Source of the DNA: CAJBIL01 sp044359525
GTDB taxonomy: Bacteria; Pseudomonadota; Gammaproteobacteria; Burkholderiales; Rhodocyclaceae
Direction: 5' to 3'
NCBI GenBank assembly: GCA_044359525.1
Contig: JBIKLY010000003.1
Coordinates: forward strand, 1-64,000
Length of the DNA stretch: 64,000 nt
Shown here: positions 53,252 to 61,970 of the stretch, piece by piece
How positions within the stretch are numbered: the first letter of the stretch is position 1
Layout of the letters: the number at the start of each line of letters is the position of its first letter
Notes under the pieces: model-generated
What the model was told of the DNA's origin: nothing
What the model saw: only the letters and a program-made list of their open reading frames with translations
Databases searched by the model: none
Program-made: the position numbers and the translations under genes

Positions 53252-54067
53252 GTGAGCGGTCAAGCCCTATTTGATAGTCTGTCGAAAGCTAAGGTTTACG
53301 ATCTCGGTCAGGCCTACTGGCCGAGCATGCCGGTGCATCCATTCGATCCACCGTTCCAGTTCTTCCTGTACCGTTACCACGAGTACGTGCGCAAGTCGTT
53401 CGATGAGATGGGCATTGAACCTGGTTTCTCAGATGCCATCAGTCTGATCGTGACCTCGATGCATTCCGGCACGCATTTCGATTTGCCGATTCACATGTCT
53501 GAGAATCTGAAGGTGATGGGTGTCGATGTGACGCCTTACCAGCGCGATACTGGTTTCACCAATCTTCCCGAGCCGTTGCACAGCATGGAAAAAGTGCCAC
53601 CGCTGCTGCTGCGCGCCATTCTGCTCGACATCCCGGCCTATAAGGGGCTGGATATCCTGCCCGAATGCTACGCCATCACGCCGGAGGATCTTGAGGGTGC
53701 CGCAGCAACGCAGGGCGTGACGATCAAAGAGGGGGACTGCATTCTTATACGTACCGGCTATGCACGCTACTTCGAGACGGATCGCGAGGCCTATCTCTAC
53801 AAATGGGCCGGCCTGAGCGATCATGCGGCGCACTGGGTTGCCGCCCGCAAGCCCAAGCTGGTTGGTATTGACAATTTGTCGCTGGGCGTTCCGACCCCTT
53901 TTGCTAGCCACCGCATCATTCTGGTTGAGGCCGGCATCTATCTGATGAAGAGCCTGACCCTGGAAACGCTGGCTGCTGACAAACGATACATTAGTACTGT
54001 GGTTGTTCTCCCCCTAAAAATCAAAGGTGGCGAGGCTTCGCTAGTCCGCCCTATCGCAATTGCATGA
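53252..54067 (+). CDS. Cyclase-family metal-dependent hydrolase
   Basis: This 271-residue protein of the cyclase/kynurenine-formamidase family has the HxGTHxDxPxH metal motif HSGTHFDLPIH near 71-81. The companion residues are in DNLSLGVPTP. Members (isatin hydrolase, KynB, carbamoyl-lactam and other ring-opening enzymes) hydrolyse C-N bonds or lactams. It starts at GTG 53252, spaced well from AAAGGA; 53246 GTG is also in frame. It overlaps the start region of the next gene. It could open a cyclic amide in this pathway. Confidence 0.88.
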   Translation: MSGQALFDSLSKAKVYDLGQAYWPSMPVHPFDPPFQFFLYRYHEYVRKSFDEMGIEPGFSDAISLIVTSMHSGTHFDLPIHMSENLKVMGVDVTPYQRDTGFTNLPEPLHSMEKVPPLLLRAILLDIPAYKGLDILPECYAITPEDLEGAAATQGVTIKEGDCILIRTGYARYFETDREAYLYKWAGLSDHAAHWVAARKPKLVGIDNLSLGVPTPFASHRIILVEAGIYLMKSLTLETLAADKRYISTVVVLPLKIKGGEASLVRPIAIA

Positions 54068-54081
54068 ACCGAGGTGACAAC

Positions 54082-55287
54082 ATGATACAGAGCAACACAA
54101 TTTCTCCTGATCTGATCTGGACTGGCGAAATCAACCAGCGGCCGGAAGTCCAGGATGGTTTTGACCGTACGAAAACTGTTCGTTTCTACGACACGACGTT
54201 GCGCGATGGCGAACAGGCCGTGGGGGTTGTTTTTTCTGCCGACGCAAAGTACCAAATCGCCTGCTGTTTGGCCGAGATGGGCGTGGGGCGTATCGAATCT
54301 GGTTTTCCACGCGTTTCCGATGAAGACACTGAGGCAGTTCGCCGGATTCTCGCCGCCAAGCTGAAGTCCGAGATATGGGGCTTTGCGCGGGCAGTCAAGG
54401 CCGATATCGACGCTCACATCGAGTTGGGAACGACCGAGGTACTGATTGAGATCGCAACCAGCGAGCAGAAGATGAAGGCCTATGGCTTCACACGCGAGTC
54501 AGTGATTGTCCGCATGAGCGATGCGATCAGGCATGCCCGCGCCCATGGCATGCGAGTGAATTTCTTTCCAGTCGATAGCACGCGTTCTGACTTTCAATTC
54601 CTTGAGCAAGTATACAAGGCTGCGATCGCCGCCGGCGCGGAAGAAGTCTCTGTGGTTGATACGATCGGCGCCTGTGCACCGGAGGCAGTAGAGTTTCTTA
54701 TCCGCAAAGTGGCTTCGTGGGTTGGGCCGAATGTGCCGATTCACTGGCATGGCCATAACGACTTCGGTCTGGCGACTGCCGCGGCAATTGCTGCTGTCCG
54801 TGGCGGCGCCACCTGGATTCAAGGAACGATCAACGGCATGGGCGAGCGTGCCGGCAATGCCGACATTTGCGAAGTCGCGCTGGCGTTGCAGTGCCTCTAC
54901 AACGTTCCGGTGGAGATGGATCTATCGAAGGCGCGTCAGGTCTCCGAGCTGGTTCGCAAGGAGGGCAACTATCAGGTTGACCGCTGGAAGCCGGTGGTCG
55001 GCGAGGCCCTGTTCGTACGCGAAAGCGGCGCTGTGGCGGCACAGTTTCACATGCCTGATGCCATTGAACCCTATTCGTCAACGGTTGTTGCTGCGCAACG
55101 TGGCATCGTCCTCGGCAAGAAGAGTGGTCTGGCAAATGTCGAAATCAAGGTCAAGGAACTCAATCTTGCGCTACCTGCGGAAAAGTATCCGGCGCTGCTT
55201 GCTGCCGTTAAGGATATGTCCACACGTTCTCATCGTTTGGTAAGCGATGAGGAGTTTGTCAAAATGGCGGCAACGATGCTTTCATGA
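54082..55287 (+). CDS. DRE-TIM acyltransferase (homocitrate/isopropylmalate synthase-like)
   Basis: This 401-residue protein of the DRE-TIM metallolyase family has FYDTTLRDGEQAVG near 36-49, the HWHGHNDFGLA metal motif and NGMGERAGNADIC. There is no C-terminal LeuA allosteric domain. Family members condense acetyl-CoA with a 2-oxo acid (homocitrate, isopropylmalate, citramalate synthases). There are no leucine, nitrogenase or lysine genes nearby, so a catabolic or cofactor role is more likely. The start at 54082 follows GAGGTG; ATG 54064 overlaps the cyclase stop but lacks a site. It is the last gene of the operon. Confidence 0.88.
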   Translation: MIQSNTISPDLIWTGEINQRPEVQDGFDRTKTVRFYDTTLRDGEQAVGVVFSADAKYQIACCLAEMGVGRIESGFPRVSDEDTEAVRRILAAKLKSEIWGFARAVKADIDAHIELGTTEVLIEIATSEQKMKAYGFTRESVIVRMSDAIRHARAHGMRVNFFPVDSTRSDFQFLEQVYKAAIAAGAEEVSVVDTIGACAPEAVEFLIRKVASWVGPNVPIHWHGHNDFGLATAAAIAAVRGGATWIQGTINGMGERAGNADICEVALALQCLYNVPVEMDLSKARQVSELVRKEGNYQVDRWKPVVGEALFVRESGAVAAQFHMPDAIEPYSSTVVAAQRGIVLGKKSGLANVEIKVKELNLALPAEKYPALLAAVKDMSTRSHRLVSDEEFVKMAATMLS

Positions 55288-55457
55288 TTTCCTTTTTTTG
55301 CTGTTGACGTGCAGATGAGAAGGTGATAACTGTGATCCGTTAAGTGGGTGCGGAAACGATAGGACAAGGCCAGATCAATCTGGCTGGCTGCAGCAGATTT
55401 GTCTCGTGAATCCCCGGCATAACTTGCAGCCGGATTCTTGTTGGAGGAGGAGCTGTT

Positions 55458-56408
55458 ATGAATATGGCGCTTGTCGAGGGTTCTTTGCTGGACAATGTTC
55501 GGAATGCTGTCGTTCGTGTGACGGCGCAACAGCATATCGAACCTTTTGAGCACTACGTGGTTAATCTTGTCAGGATTGCGAGTTTATCCATCCATAGCAT
55601 AGAGAGTGATCCAATAACCGTATCGAGACTCGCTGAAGATATCCTTGCAGACCACGTTTTCGATGTTTTGCTGCATGTTCAGCTCGAAGGTACAGCTGAA
55701 ATAACCCAGGAAGGAAAGACCTTTACGCTCAGGGAAAACGCGTTGGCTATTGTTCCGGGCGGTATTCCATATACCGTGAATTATCCTGAAAAAGGTCGCA
55801 AGATCATCTTGCGCATTCCGTACAGAGTGTTTCATGAACGACTGCTGGGGCGAGAAGTTCGTGATTTTGGCGCCGCAGTATTCGGTGGTGATGGACTGGT
55901 GCCCATTGTTATCTCGCTGCTCAAGTCATTGACCCTTGAAGAGGAAGGTGCTCTGACCGATATCGAGCAATTTACAGTGGCTGATAGCTTTCTGTCTCTG
56001 ATCGGCGCTGTAATTCGTTCCCGTAGCAAATCGGGCGTCAAGGATAGCGAGAAAAATCATTGCGCGCGCCTGTGCCGAATCCTTTCCTATCTTGAGGAAA
56101 ATTTCTCAGATCATCAATTGACGCCAACACGAATTGCAGACGCTAATTTTGTTTCCGTACGTCATCTGCATGGATTGTTTCAGCAATGCGGTACGACCGT
56201 GAGTAAATGGATCTGGAACCGCAGGCTGAAGGCTGGACGTGAAGACCTTCTTGACGCAGCCAAAGCGTCGCTAACTATTTGTGAAATCGCATACAGTCGC
56301 GGATTTAACGACTCTGCCCATTTTAGCCGGGCCTTCAAGGATCGTTTTGGCCTGTCGCCGGGGCAACTCCGGACCAAGGCACGCGACGGTGCGGTGATTG
56401 AGGACTGA
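55458..56408 (+). CDS. AraC-family transcriptional regulator
   Basis: This 316-residue regulator has an N-terminal cupin-like domain (about 35-150, HVQLEGTAEITQEGKTF) and a C-terminal double HTH. The two helices are LTPTRIADANFVSVRHLHG and TICEIAYSRGFNDSAHFSRAF. It is of the FeaR/XylS type. It is transcribed 170 bp downstream of the F420-type operon, with GGAGGAGGAG before the ATG. It is the third AraC protein in the window and the likely controller of that operon. Confidence 0.92.
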   Translation: MNMALVEGSLLDNVRNAVVRVTAQQHIEPFEHYVVNLVRIASLSIHSIESDPITVSRLAEDILADHVFDVLLHVQLEGTAEITQEGKTFTLRENALAIVPGGIPYTVNYPEKGRKIILRIPYRVFHERLLGREVRDFGAAVFGGDGLVPIVISLLKSLTLEEEGALTDIEQFTVADSFLSLIGAVIRSRSKSGVKDSEKNHCARLCRILSYLEENFSDHQLTPTRIADANFVSVRHLHGLFQQCGTTVSKWIWNRRLKAGREDLLDAAKASLTICEIAYSRGFNDSAHFSRAFKDRFGLSPGQLRTKARDGAVIED

Positions 56409-56473
56409 GAAATACATCCGCTACGCTACCCGGATTGATCTTGGCCGTCGCCACAACAACGTTCGTATTCCCC

Positions 56474-56896
56474 CTACAGCCCCGCATCTTTGATCGCCTG
56501 CCGCATGGCGCGGAACGGCAGCAGAACGCAGCCATGGCGGCTCTTGTGTGCACGCACCGGGGCGAAGGCAGACAGTTGCGGCCAGTGCGTTGATTCCATG
56601 CTTTCTCCGCTGAGCAGCGCTTCGAGTTCGGCGTATACGCGCGCCAGATCCGTAGCCGTCCTGCCGGGCGCTTCACGTGCCAGCAGCGAGGCGGAGGCGC
56701 GGCATAGCAGGCAGCCCTTGGTTTCTTGACCGACCTCGGTGATTACGCCATCGTCGATACGCAGATCGAGCGTGACGCGATCGCCGCATAGCGCGTTGTC
56801 TAGCCGGACGCTCGCCGTCGGTTGCGCCAGGCGGCCCGCACCATGCGCCGCCTGGGCGAGTTGCTTGATGGCCTGCTGGTAGAGCGCGTCGCTCAT
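56474..56896 (-). CDS. SufU/IscU-like sulfur-transfer scaffold
   Basis: This 140-residue SufU/IscU-type protein has Cys in NALCGDRV, TKGCLLCRAS and SRHGCVLLP, matching the three conserved positions of zinc-dependent SufU. In Bacillus, SufU accepts sulfur from SufS. Here it overlaps the cysteine desulfurase by 4 bp. It lies in a molybdenum-hydroxylase maturation operon, so it may relay sulfur to the Mo-cofactor rather than to Fe-S clusters. It ends that operon. Confidence 0.85.
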   Translation of the reverse strand: MSDALYQQAIKQLAQAAHGAGRLAQPTASVRLDNALCGDRVTLDLRIDDGVITEVGQETKGCLLCRASASLLAREAPGRTATDLARVYAELEALLSGESMESTHWPQLSAFAPVRAHKSRHGCVLLPFRAMRQAIKDAGL

Positions 56897-58110
56897 GCCA
56901 GCACACGGATGACGTCGGCCAGACCGGTGAGCAGGGCGTCGATGTCCGCCGCCGTCGTATAAGGGGCGATGCTGGCGCGGTTCGCTCCATTTACCCCAAA
57001 GTGGCGCATCAGCGGCTGCGCGCAGAGATGGCCGCCGCGCAGCGCGACGCCACGATCATCGAGTACCTGACAGACGTCGTGCGGATGCAGTCCGGCGAGG
57101 TCAAAGCTGACGATCGCCTGCCGCGCCACCGTATCGCACGGGCCAAGCAGGCGCAGGCCGGAAAAACCGGCGAGGCCCTGCAGCAGGCGGTCGAGCAGCA
57201 TCCGTTCGTGTGCGTGAATCGCCGCCCACGGCAAGGTCGTCATCCAGTCGAGTGCGGCACCGAGGCCGACGGCCTCGGCGATCGGCGGCGTGCCGGCTTC
57301 GAAGCGTTGCGGTGGTGCGGCGAAGGTCGTGATTTCGGGCGTCACCTCGCCGACCATGCCGCCGCCGCCAAGGAAGGGCGGCATCGCGTCGAGCACTGGC
57401 GCGCGTCCCCACAGCACGCCGATGCCGCCGGGGCCGTAGCACTTGTGGCCGGAAAATGCGTAGAAGTCGACGCCGAGTGCCTGCACATCGATCGGGCCGT
57501 GCTGTACGCGCTGTGCGCCGTCGAGCAGAACGCGCGCATCGACCGCCCGCGCCGCGGCGACCACCGCCGCGACGTCGGTAAGCGCGCCCGTGACGTTGGA
57601 GCAGTGCGTGACGGCGATCAGACGACAGCGCGGCGTTACCACTGTGGCCAGCGCTCCGGTATCGATGCGTCCGTCGGCGGAAAGCGGCAGAAATTTGAGG
57701 GCGATGCCATTGCGCTGGCGCAACATCTGCCAGGGAACGAAGTTGCTGTGGTGCTCGGCGAGCGAGATGACGACTTCGTCGCCGGCGCGCAGGGTGGCGC
57801 CGAATGTGCTGGCGACGAGGTTCAGCGCGGCGGTGGTGCCGGAGGTGAAGACGATTTCCCCAGGTGCGGCTGCGTTCAGGAAACGTGCGGCCTGGGCGCG
57901 TGCCTGCTCATAGGCCTCGGTGGCCGCCTCGGCAAGCCGGTAGGTGCCGCGCATGACGTTGGCGCGCTGCGTCGTTTCGTGACGGACCAGCGCGGCCAGC
58001 GCCGAGCGATGGATTTGGCTGGTTGCGGCGCTGTCGAGATAGTGCACTGCCGTCTGGCTGGCGGCAAAGAGCGGAAACTCGTCGCGCAGGGCGAGCGCAT
58101 CGAAACTCAT
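56893..58110 (-). CDS. Cysteine desulfurase, SufS/NifS4-like
   Basis: This 405-residue class V aminotransferase has the PLP lysine in FSGHKCYGPGG and the reactive Cys in RGGHLCAQPLM, as in SufS. It removes sulfur from cysteine as persulfide. Its location, sandwiched by 4-bp overlaps between the SufU-like and MPT-binding genes, fits the NifS4 case of Rhodobacter, where a desulfurase sulfurates XdhC-bound Mo-cofactor. No suf Fe-S genes (sufBCD) are adjacent. Confidence 0.92.
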   Translation of the reverse strand: MSFDALALRDEFPLFAASQTAVHYLDSAATSQIHRSALAALVRHETTQRANVMRGTYRLAEAATEAYEQARAQAARFLNAAAPGEIVFTSGTTAALNLVASTFGATLRAGDEVVISLAEHHSNFVPWQMLRQRNGIALKFLPLSADGRIDTGALATVVTPRCRLIAVTHCSNVTGALTDVAAVVAAARAVDARVLLDGAQRVQHGPIDVQALGVDFYAFSGHKCYGPGGIGVLWGRAPVLDAMPPFLGGGGMVGEVTPEITTFAAPPQRFEAGTPPIAEAVGLGAALDWMTTLPWAAIHAHERMLLDRLLQGLAGFSGLRLLGPCDTVARQAIVSFDLAGLHPHDVCQVLDDRGVALRGGHLCAQPLMRHFGVNGANRASIAPYTTAADIDALLTGLADVIRVLA

Positions 58111-59744
58111 TTCCGGGTCAGGGCCTGCAGTGCTTCGGGCGTGTCGACATCGGCAAAGATCGTCGGTGCGTCGAAAGGCACGGTCCGCACCTCCCGCGCG
58201 TACTGCTCAAGCAGCCCGCGCGCTCCAGTGTCTCCGGAAAGCGCCGCCATTTCGGCAAAATAGCGGCGCGGCCAGAGGACTGGATTGCCGCGCCTTCCTT
58301 CGTGTTCGGGAACCAGTACAGCCGGTTGTGCCGGATCGAAGGCATCGATCATGCGGTCGATGTCCACGGCGCTGATGCCTGGCATGTCGGCGAGTAGAAC
58401 GAGCACTGCGTCGATGTCGGTGCGCAGGGCGCGCAGCCCGCGGCGCAGCGAGCTGGCCATCCCGCTGGCGTAGTCCGGGTTGTGTGTGAAGGACACCGGG
58501 CGGCCCGCTAGTGCGGCCTCGATGTGCTCGGCTTGATGGCCGCTGACGACCATCACCTGACAGGCGCGCGAGGCGCACGCCGCATTCACGGCGCGTTCTA
58601 CCAGCGGTACGCCGCCTACGCTGCACAGCAGCTTGTTGCGTTCGCCCATCCGTGTCGAGCTTCCGGCCGCTAGCACCAGCGCGGCGACCAGCGGCGGACG
58701 CGGGGGGGCCGGCGCCGGTTCGGATGCTTCGGCGACGTCGGGCGGCGCCGGGGCGAGCGTTTCGCTTTCGTCCTTGCTGTGGATCAGCCCGCCGACCCCC
58801 AGCCCCATGATGTCGTAAGGCGCGAGCGGCAGGCCGGCCAGCATTCTCTGCAGCAGCAGATCGACGCCGTTGTGGCTGCGCGAACGTGCGCAGCCGGGCA
58901 GATTGAACACCGGGATGCTGCCGATGCGGCCGGTCAGCAACATGTTGCCGGGCTCCACCGGCATGCCGAAATGCTCGATCACGCCGCCGACGGCGGTGAT
59001 GGCCGCGGGAACAACGTCGGCGCGATCCTTACTGATCGTCGCGCCCATGATCAGTACCAGGTCGCAGCCGGCGGCCAGTGCCTGCTGCAGCGTCCGGGCC
59101 ACGGCCGGGCTGTCGTGGGTACAGCGCAGTTCGAGCGCGAGTGTGCCACTCAGTTCTTCGAGCCGGCCGCGCGTGGCTGCCACGGTCATTTCGAGCATGC
59201 GCTCGGTGGTGCCCGACGAGACGCTCATGATCAGCGCCGCGCGGCACGGACGCAGCGGCGCCAGATGGAGCGGCGAGCGCGTCCCGACCAACTCGCGCCA
59301 GGCCTCGATGCAGCCCGGTTCGACCGCGAACGGGATGATCTTCACCGTCGCGATGCGCTGATCCTTGCTGACGCAGGCGTGGCGCGGCAGGGTCGCGAGC
59401 GTGATGGCTTCGCTGATCCGGTTGAGGTGATCGATGCGTTCCTGATCGACGAGGAGAATGCCGGCGCTTTGCGCATAGAGATTGCAGCGCCCGGTATACG
59501 GCGGGCGCGGCGTGATTCCGGTGTTGGCAAGCAGCGCAGCGGCGGCGTGCGCTGCGCTGTCTTCATCGAGCTCACCGTTCGCCAGCCTGGCGCCGGTGAC
59601 GCTTTCGATGCCGGCGGCGGCGAGCGCTGCGACGTCGGAAGCGGACAGCACCCGGCCTTTGCGCAGCAATATATAGGGCAGTTTGAGCGTGTGCGCGAGG
59701 CGCACCCCTTCGGCCTGCGGGCTGGGAAAATCGCCGAAGATCAT
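58107..59744 (-). CDS. MPT-binding domain fused to MobA-like nucleotidyltransferase
   Basis: This 545-residue protein has two parts. The N-terminal half (about 1-335) is a MoeA/MogA-like molybdopterin-binding domain with LIMSVSSGTTERM and LVLIMGATISKDRAD. The C-terminal half (about 352-545) is a MobA/MocA-type NTP transferase starting LVLAAGSSTRMGERNKL, with LLADMPGISAVD. This pair is expected to finish or cytidylate molybdopterin for xanthine dehydrogenase-family enzymes. It overlaps neighbours by 4 bp on each side. A CofC role in F420 synthesis is unlikely given the MoeA domain. Confidence 0.88.
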   Translation of the reverse strand: MIFGDFPSPQAEGVRLAHTLKLPYILLRKGRVLSASDVAALAAAGIESVTGARLANGELDEDSAAHAAAALLANTGITPRPPYTGRCNLYAQSAGILLVDQERIDHLNRISEAITLATLPRHACVSKDQRIATVKIIPFAVEPGCIEAWRELVGTRSPLHLAPLRPCRAALIMSVSSGTTERMLEMTVAATRGRLEELSGTLALELRCTHDSPAVARTLQQALAAGCDLVLIMGATISKDRADVVPAAITAVGGVIEHFGMPVEPGNMLLTGRIGSIPVFNLPGCARSRSHNGVDLLLQRMLAGLPLAPYDIMGLGVGGLIHSKDESETLAPAPPDVAEASEPAPAPPRPPLVAALVLAAGSSTRMGERNKLLCSVGGVPLVERAVNAACASRACQVMVVSGHQAEHIEAALAGRPVSFTHNPDYASGMASSLRRGLRALRTDIDAVLVLLADMPGISAVDIDRMIDAFDPAQPAVLVPEHEGRRGNPVLWPRRYFAEMAALSGDTGARGLLEQYAREVRTVPFDAPTIFADVDTPEALQALTRK

Positions 59745-60439
59745 CGTGCCGACCCCTGATAGCGCACGCGGATGATCTGGGCGAGGATCGAGACGGCAAT
59801 TTCGCTCGGAAAGCGGCCGCCCAGATCGAGGCCGATGGGTGCGTGAATGCGGGCGAAGATATCGCTTGCCAGCCCCAGTTCCTGCAGGCGTGCAATACGC
59901 TTCTCGTGTGTGCGCTTGCTGCCCAGTGCGCCGATGTAGAAGGCTGGGCTGGTCAGCGCGGCAGCCAGAGCCGGATCGTCGAGCTTGGGGTCGTGCGTCA
60001 GGGTGACGACGGCGGTCTGCGCGTCGGGCACCAGGCGTTCCAACGCTTCATCAGGCCACTCGTCGGTAACCGTCACATCAGGGAAACGCTGCACGCTGGC
60101 GAAGGCGCTGCGCGGGTCAATGATCGTCACCTCGTAGCCGGCCATCGCAGCCATTGGTGCCAGTACCTGCGCAATATGCACCGCGCCGATGATCAGCAGG
60201 CGCGGCGCTGGCGCATAGACTCGGGCGAAAACGTCGCCGGCGGCATCGAGCGCGCCGCTCTGGCCGCTGACGAAGCGCACCTGCAGTTCTGCGTCGAGCG
60301 CGGCCGTCAGTTCGAGGTCGCCGTGCACGCTGCCGGCGTCGACCAGCGTCTGCGCACCGTCGCTCAGGCGCGTGATGAGGGCTACCGGGCGCTTGGCGGC
60401 ACGCGCCGCCATCAGTCGGGCGAAGAAACCGGGCTTCAT
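59741..60439 (-). CDS. XdhC-like protein, Rossmann part
   Basis: This 232-residue protein contains the XdhC C-terminal Rossmann domain, with LLIIGAVHIAQVLAP near 80-94, IDPRSAFA and IGALGSKRTHEKRI. XdhC binds Mo-cofactor, protects it during sulfuration and hands it to the large subunit. The XdhC N-terminal domain is encoded by the next gene, so the factor is split. Both flanks overlap by 4 bp. Confidence 0.9.
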   Translation of the reverse strand: MKPGFFARLMAARAAKRPVALITRLSDGAQTLVDAGSVHGDLELTAALDAELQVRFVSGQSGALDAAGDVFARVYAPAPRLLIIGAVHIAQVLAPMAAMAGYEVTIIDPRSAFASVQRFPDVTVTDEWPDEALERLVPDAQTAVVTLTHDPKLDDPALAAALTSPAFYIGALGSKRTHEKRIARLQELGLASDIFARIHAPIGLDLGGRFPSEIAVSILAQIIRVRYQGSAR

Positions 60440-60759
60440 GCGAGCCTCTCGACGTAAACCTGCACGCGGCCGCCGCAGGCCAGACCGACCTCCCAGGCCT
60501 GCTCGTCGCTGATGCCGAATTCGAGCAGGCGCGGTTTGCCGTCGGCAATGGTGGTTAGCGCTTCCTGTATGACGGCACCTTCGATGCAGCCGCCGGATAC
60601 CGAGCCGGCAAAAGCGCCTTGCGCATTGACCGTCAGGTGGCTGCCGACCGGGCGCGGGGACGAACCCCAGGTGCGCACCACGGTGGCCAGCGCTACGCCC
60701 TGGCCGGCATCGTGCCAGTCCCTGGCACTATTCAGGATATCGTCGAGTTCGGAGGCCAT
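60436..60759 (-). CDS. XdhC/CoxI-family N-terminal-domain protein
   Basis: This 107-residue protein corresponds to the XdhC N-terminal domain (XdhC_CoxI): ATVVRTWGSSPRPVGSHL near 25-42 and SVSGGCIEGAV near 52-62, with Cys58 a probable Mo-cofactor contact. It normally forms one chain with the Rossmann part. Here the two are separate genes overlapping by 4 bp, so they are probably made together and associate. Confidence 0.88.
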   Translation of the reverse strand: MASELDDILNSARDWHDAGQGVALATVVRTWGSSPRPVGSHLTVNAQGAFAGSVSGGCIEGAVIQEALTTIADGKPRLLEFGISDEQAWEVGLACGGRVQVYVERLA

Positions 60760-60795
60760 GCGTGTTGTCCAGTCGGGGGCGAAAGCGTGATCATA

Positions 60796-61953
60796 CTAGG
60801 CGCCAATCGCGCGCAGGGTTTTCGCCAGTTGCGACAGACTTTGCAGATTGTGCGCCGGCAGGAAATAGTCGAGGTAGGGCAGGGCGCACTGCATGCCCTG
60901 TGTCAGCGGCTGGTAGCCCGGCGTGCCGAGCAGGGGATTGAGCCACAGCACCTTTTGCGCGCGCTGGCGCAATTTGGCCATCTCGGTCCGCATCTCGACG
61001 GCGTTGCCGCGATCCCAGCCGTCGCTGAGAAAGATGACGGCGGTGCGGCCATTCAGCATCTGCGGCGCATGGTGTTCGTTAAATTCGCGCAGGCTGCCAC
61101 CGATATTGGTGCCGCCGGCCCAGTCGTGGATCTTGTCCCCAACCTGCTTCAGCGAAGCTGCGACGCCCTTGGTCTGCAGCAAATCGGTGATAACCGTCAG
61201 GTGGGTTGAGAAGACCGCCACTTCAAGATCGGACAGCTCGCGGCGCAGGGCGTACATGAACTCGATCAGGAAGCTGCTGTAGCGCTGCATCGAACCGCTG
61301 ACGTCGCAGAGTAGTACGAGGCGAGTCTTGTTTACGCGGCGGGTCCGGTAGGGCAGGGCGCAGATGCCGTCCGCCGTGTAGAAGGAGCGGTTGCGCATCA
61401 TCCGGCGCAGGTCGGGCAGGCGGCCGTTCCGGCGAGAGACATAGCGGCGGCCGCGCTTGTTGGCCAGGGCGCTGACGATCTCGCGGATCAGGCGTTGCGC
61501 GCGTTCGACGTCGGCGTCGGTCAGCGTACCGAGGTCGCGGCTGGCGAGTATCTCGTCGGGACTGTAGGAAAGCTTGAGCGATTTTTTCTTGTCGCCGTCA
61601 TCGCCGCCGTCGTCGCCTGGCAGGATGAGCTTGGCGCCGGGGCTGCTTTCGTCGGCACTGTCATCATCGTCCGAACCTTCGCGCTGCTTGCGGATCAGCA
61701 CCCGCTCGGGCGATTCCCAGTACTGGGCGAAGACGGCGTCGAAGCGCGGGATGTCCTCGCGCCGCGAGATCAGCGTCGCCCGCGCGGCGGCATGGAAATC
61801 GTCGCGCTGCGTGATGTCGATGAAGTTGAAACACTGGCAAAGGTCGATCAGGTTGCCCGGACTGACCGCCAGATCCGCCTCGTGCAGGGCGCGTGAAAAA
61901 CCGACGACATGTTCGAGCATGCTGCGCGCTCGCTGTGTCGTGGGTGTCCCCAT
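60796..61953 (-). CDS. coxE: CoxE-like VWA domain protein
   Basis: This protein of about 385 residues has a C-terminal von Willebrand A domain with MIDAS DVSGS (LLCDVSGSMQRYS) and the YDFF-free N-terminal part typical of CoxE. It includes an acidic stretch (DDDDSADES near 103-111). CoxE pairs with the AAA ATPase CoxD to mature CO dehydrogenase-type enzymes. It starts at 61953, or 61920 (MLEHVVGF). It is 17 bp after coxD. A role in copper or sulfur insertion is known only for CO dehydrogenase itself. Confidence 0.9.
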   Translation of the reverse strand: MGTPTTQRARSMLEHVVGFSRALHEADLAVSPGNLIDLCQCFNFIDITQRDDFHAAARATLISRREDIPRFDAVFAQYWESPERVLIRKQREGSDDDDSADESSPGAKLILPGDDGGDDGDKKKSLKLSYSPDEILASRDLGTLTDADVERAQRLIREIVSALANKRGRRYVSRRNGRLPDLRRMMRNRSFYTADGICALPYRTRRVNKTRLVLLCDVSGSMQRYSSFLIEFMYALRRELSDLEVAVFSTHLTVITDLLQTKGVAASLKQVGDKIHDWAGGTNIGGSLREFNEHHAPQMLNGRTAVIFLSDGWDRGNAVEMRTEMAKLRQRAQKVLWLNPLLGTPGYQPLTQGMQCALPYLDYFLPAHNLQSLSQLAKTLRAIGA

Positions 61954-61970
61954 GTCCGGATTCTTCGTGA

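Noticed and set aside
57001..58263. A 420-residue open frame on the plus strand
   Set aside because: Antisense to the SufS-like gene, which has PLP-Lys and reactive Cys motifs and 4-bp overlaps with its neighbours.
58107..59744. CofC-like guanylyltransferase for F420 synthesis
   Set aside because: The nucleotidyltransferase is fused to a MoeA-like molybdopterin-binding domain and sits in a Mo-cofactor operon, so MobA/MocA function fits better.
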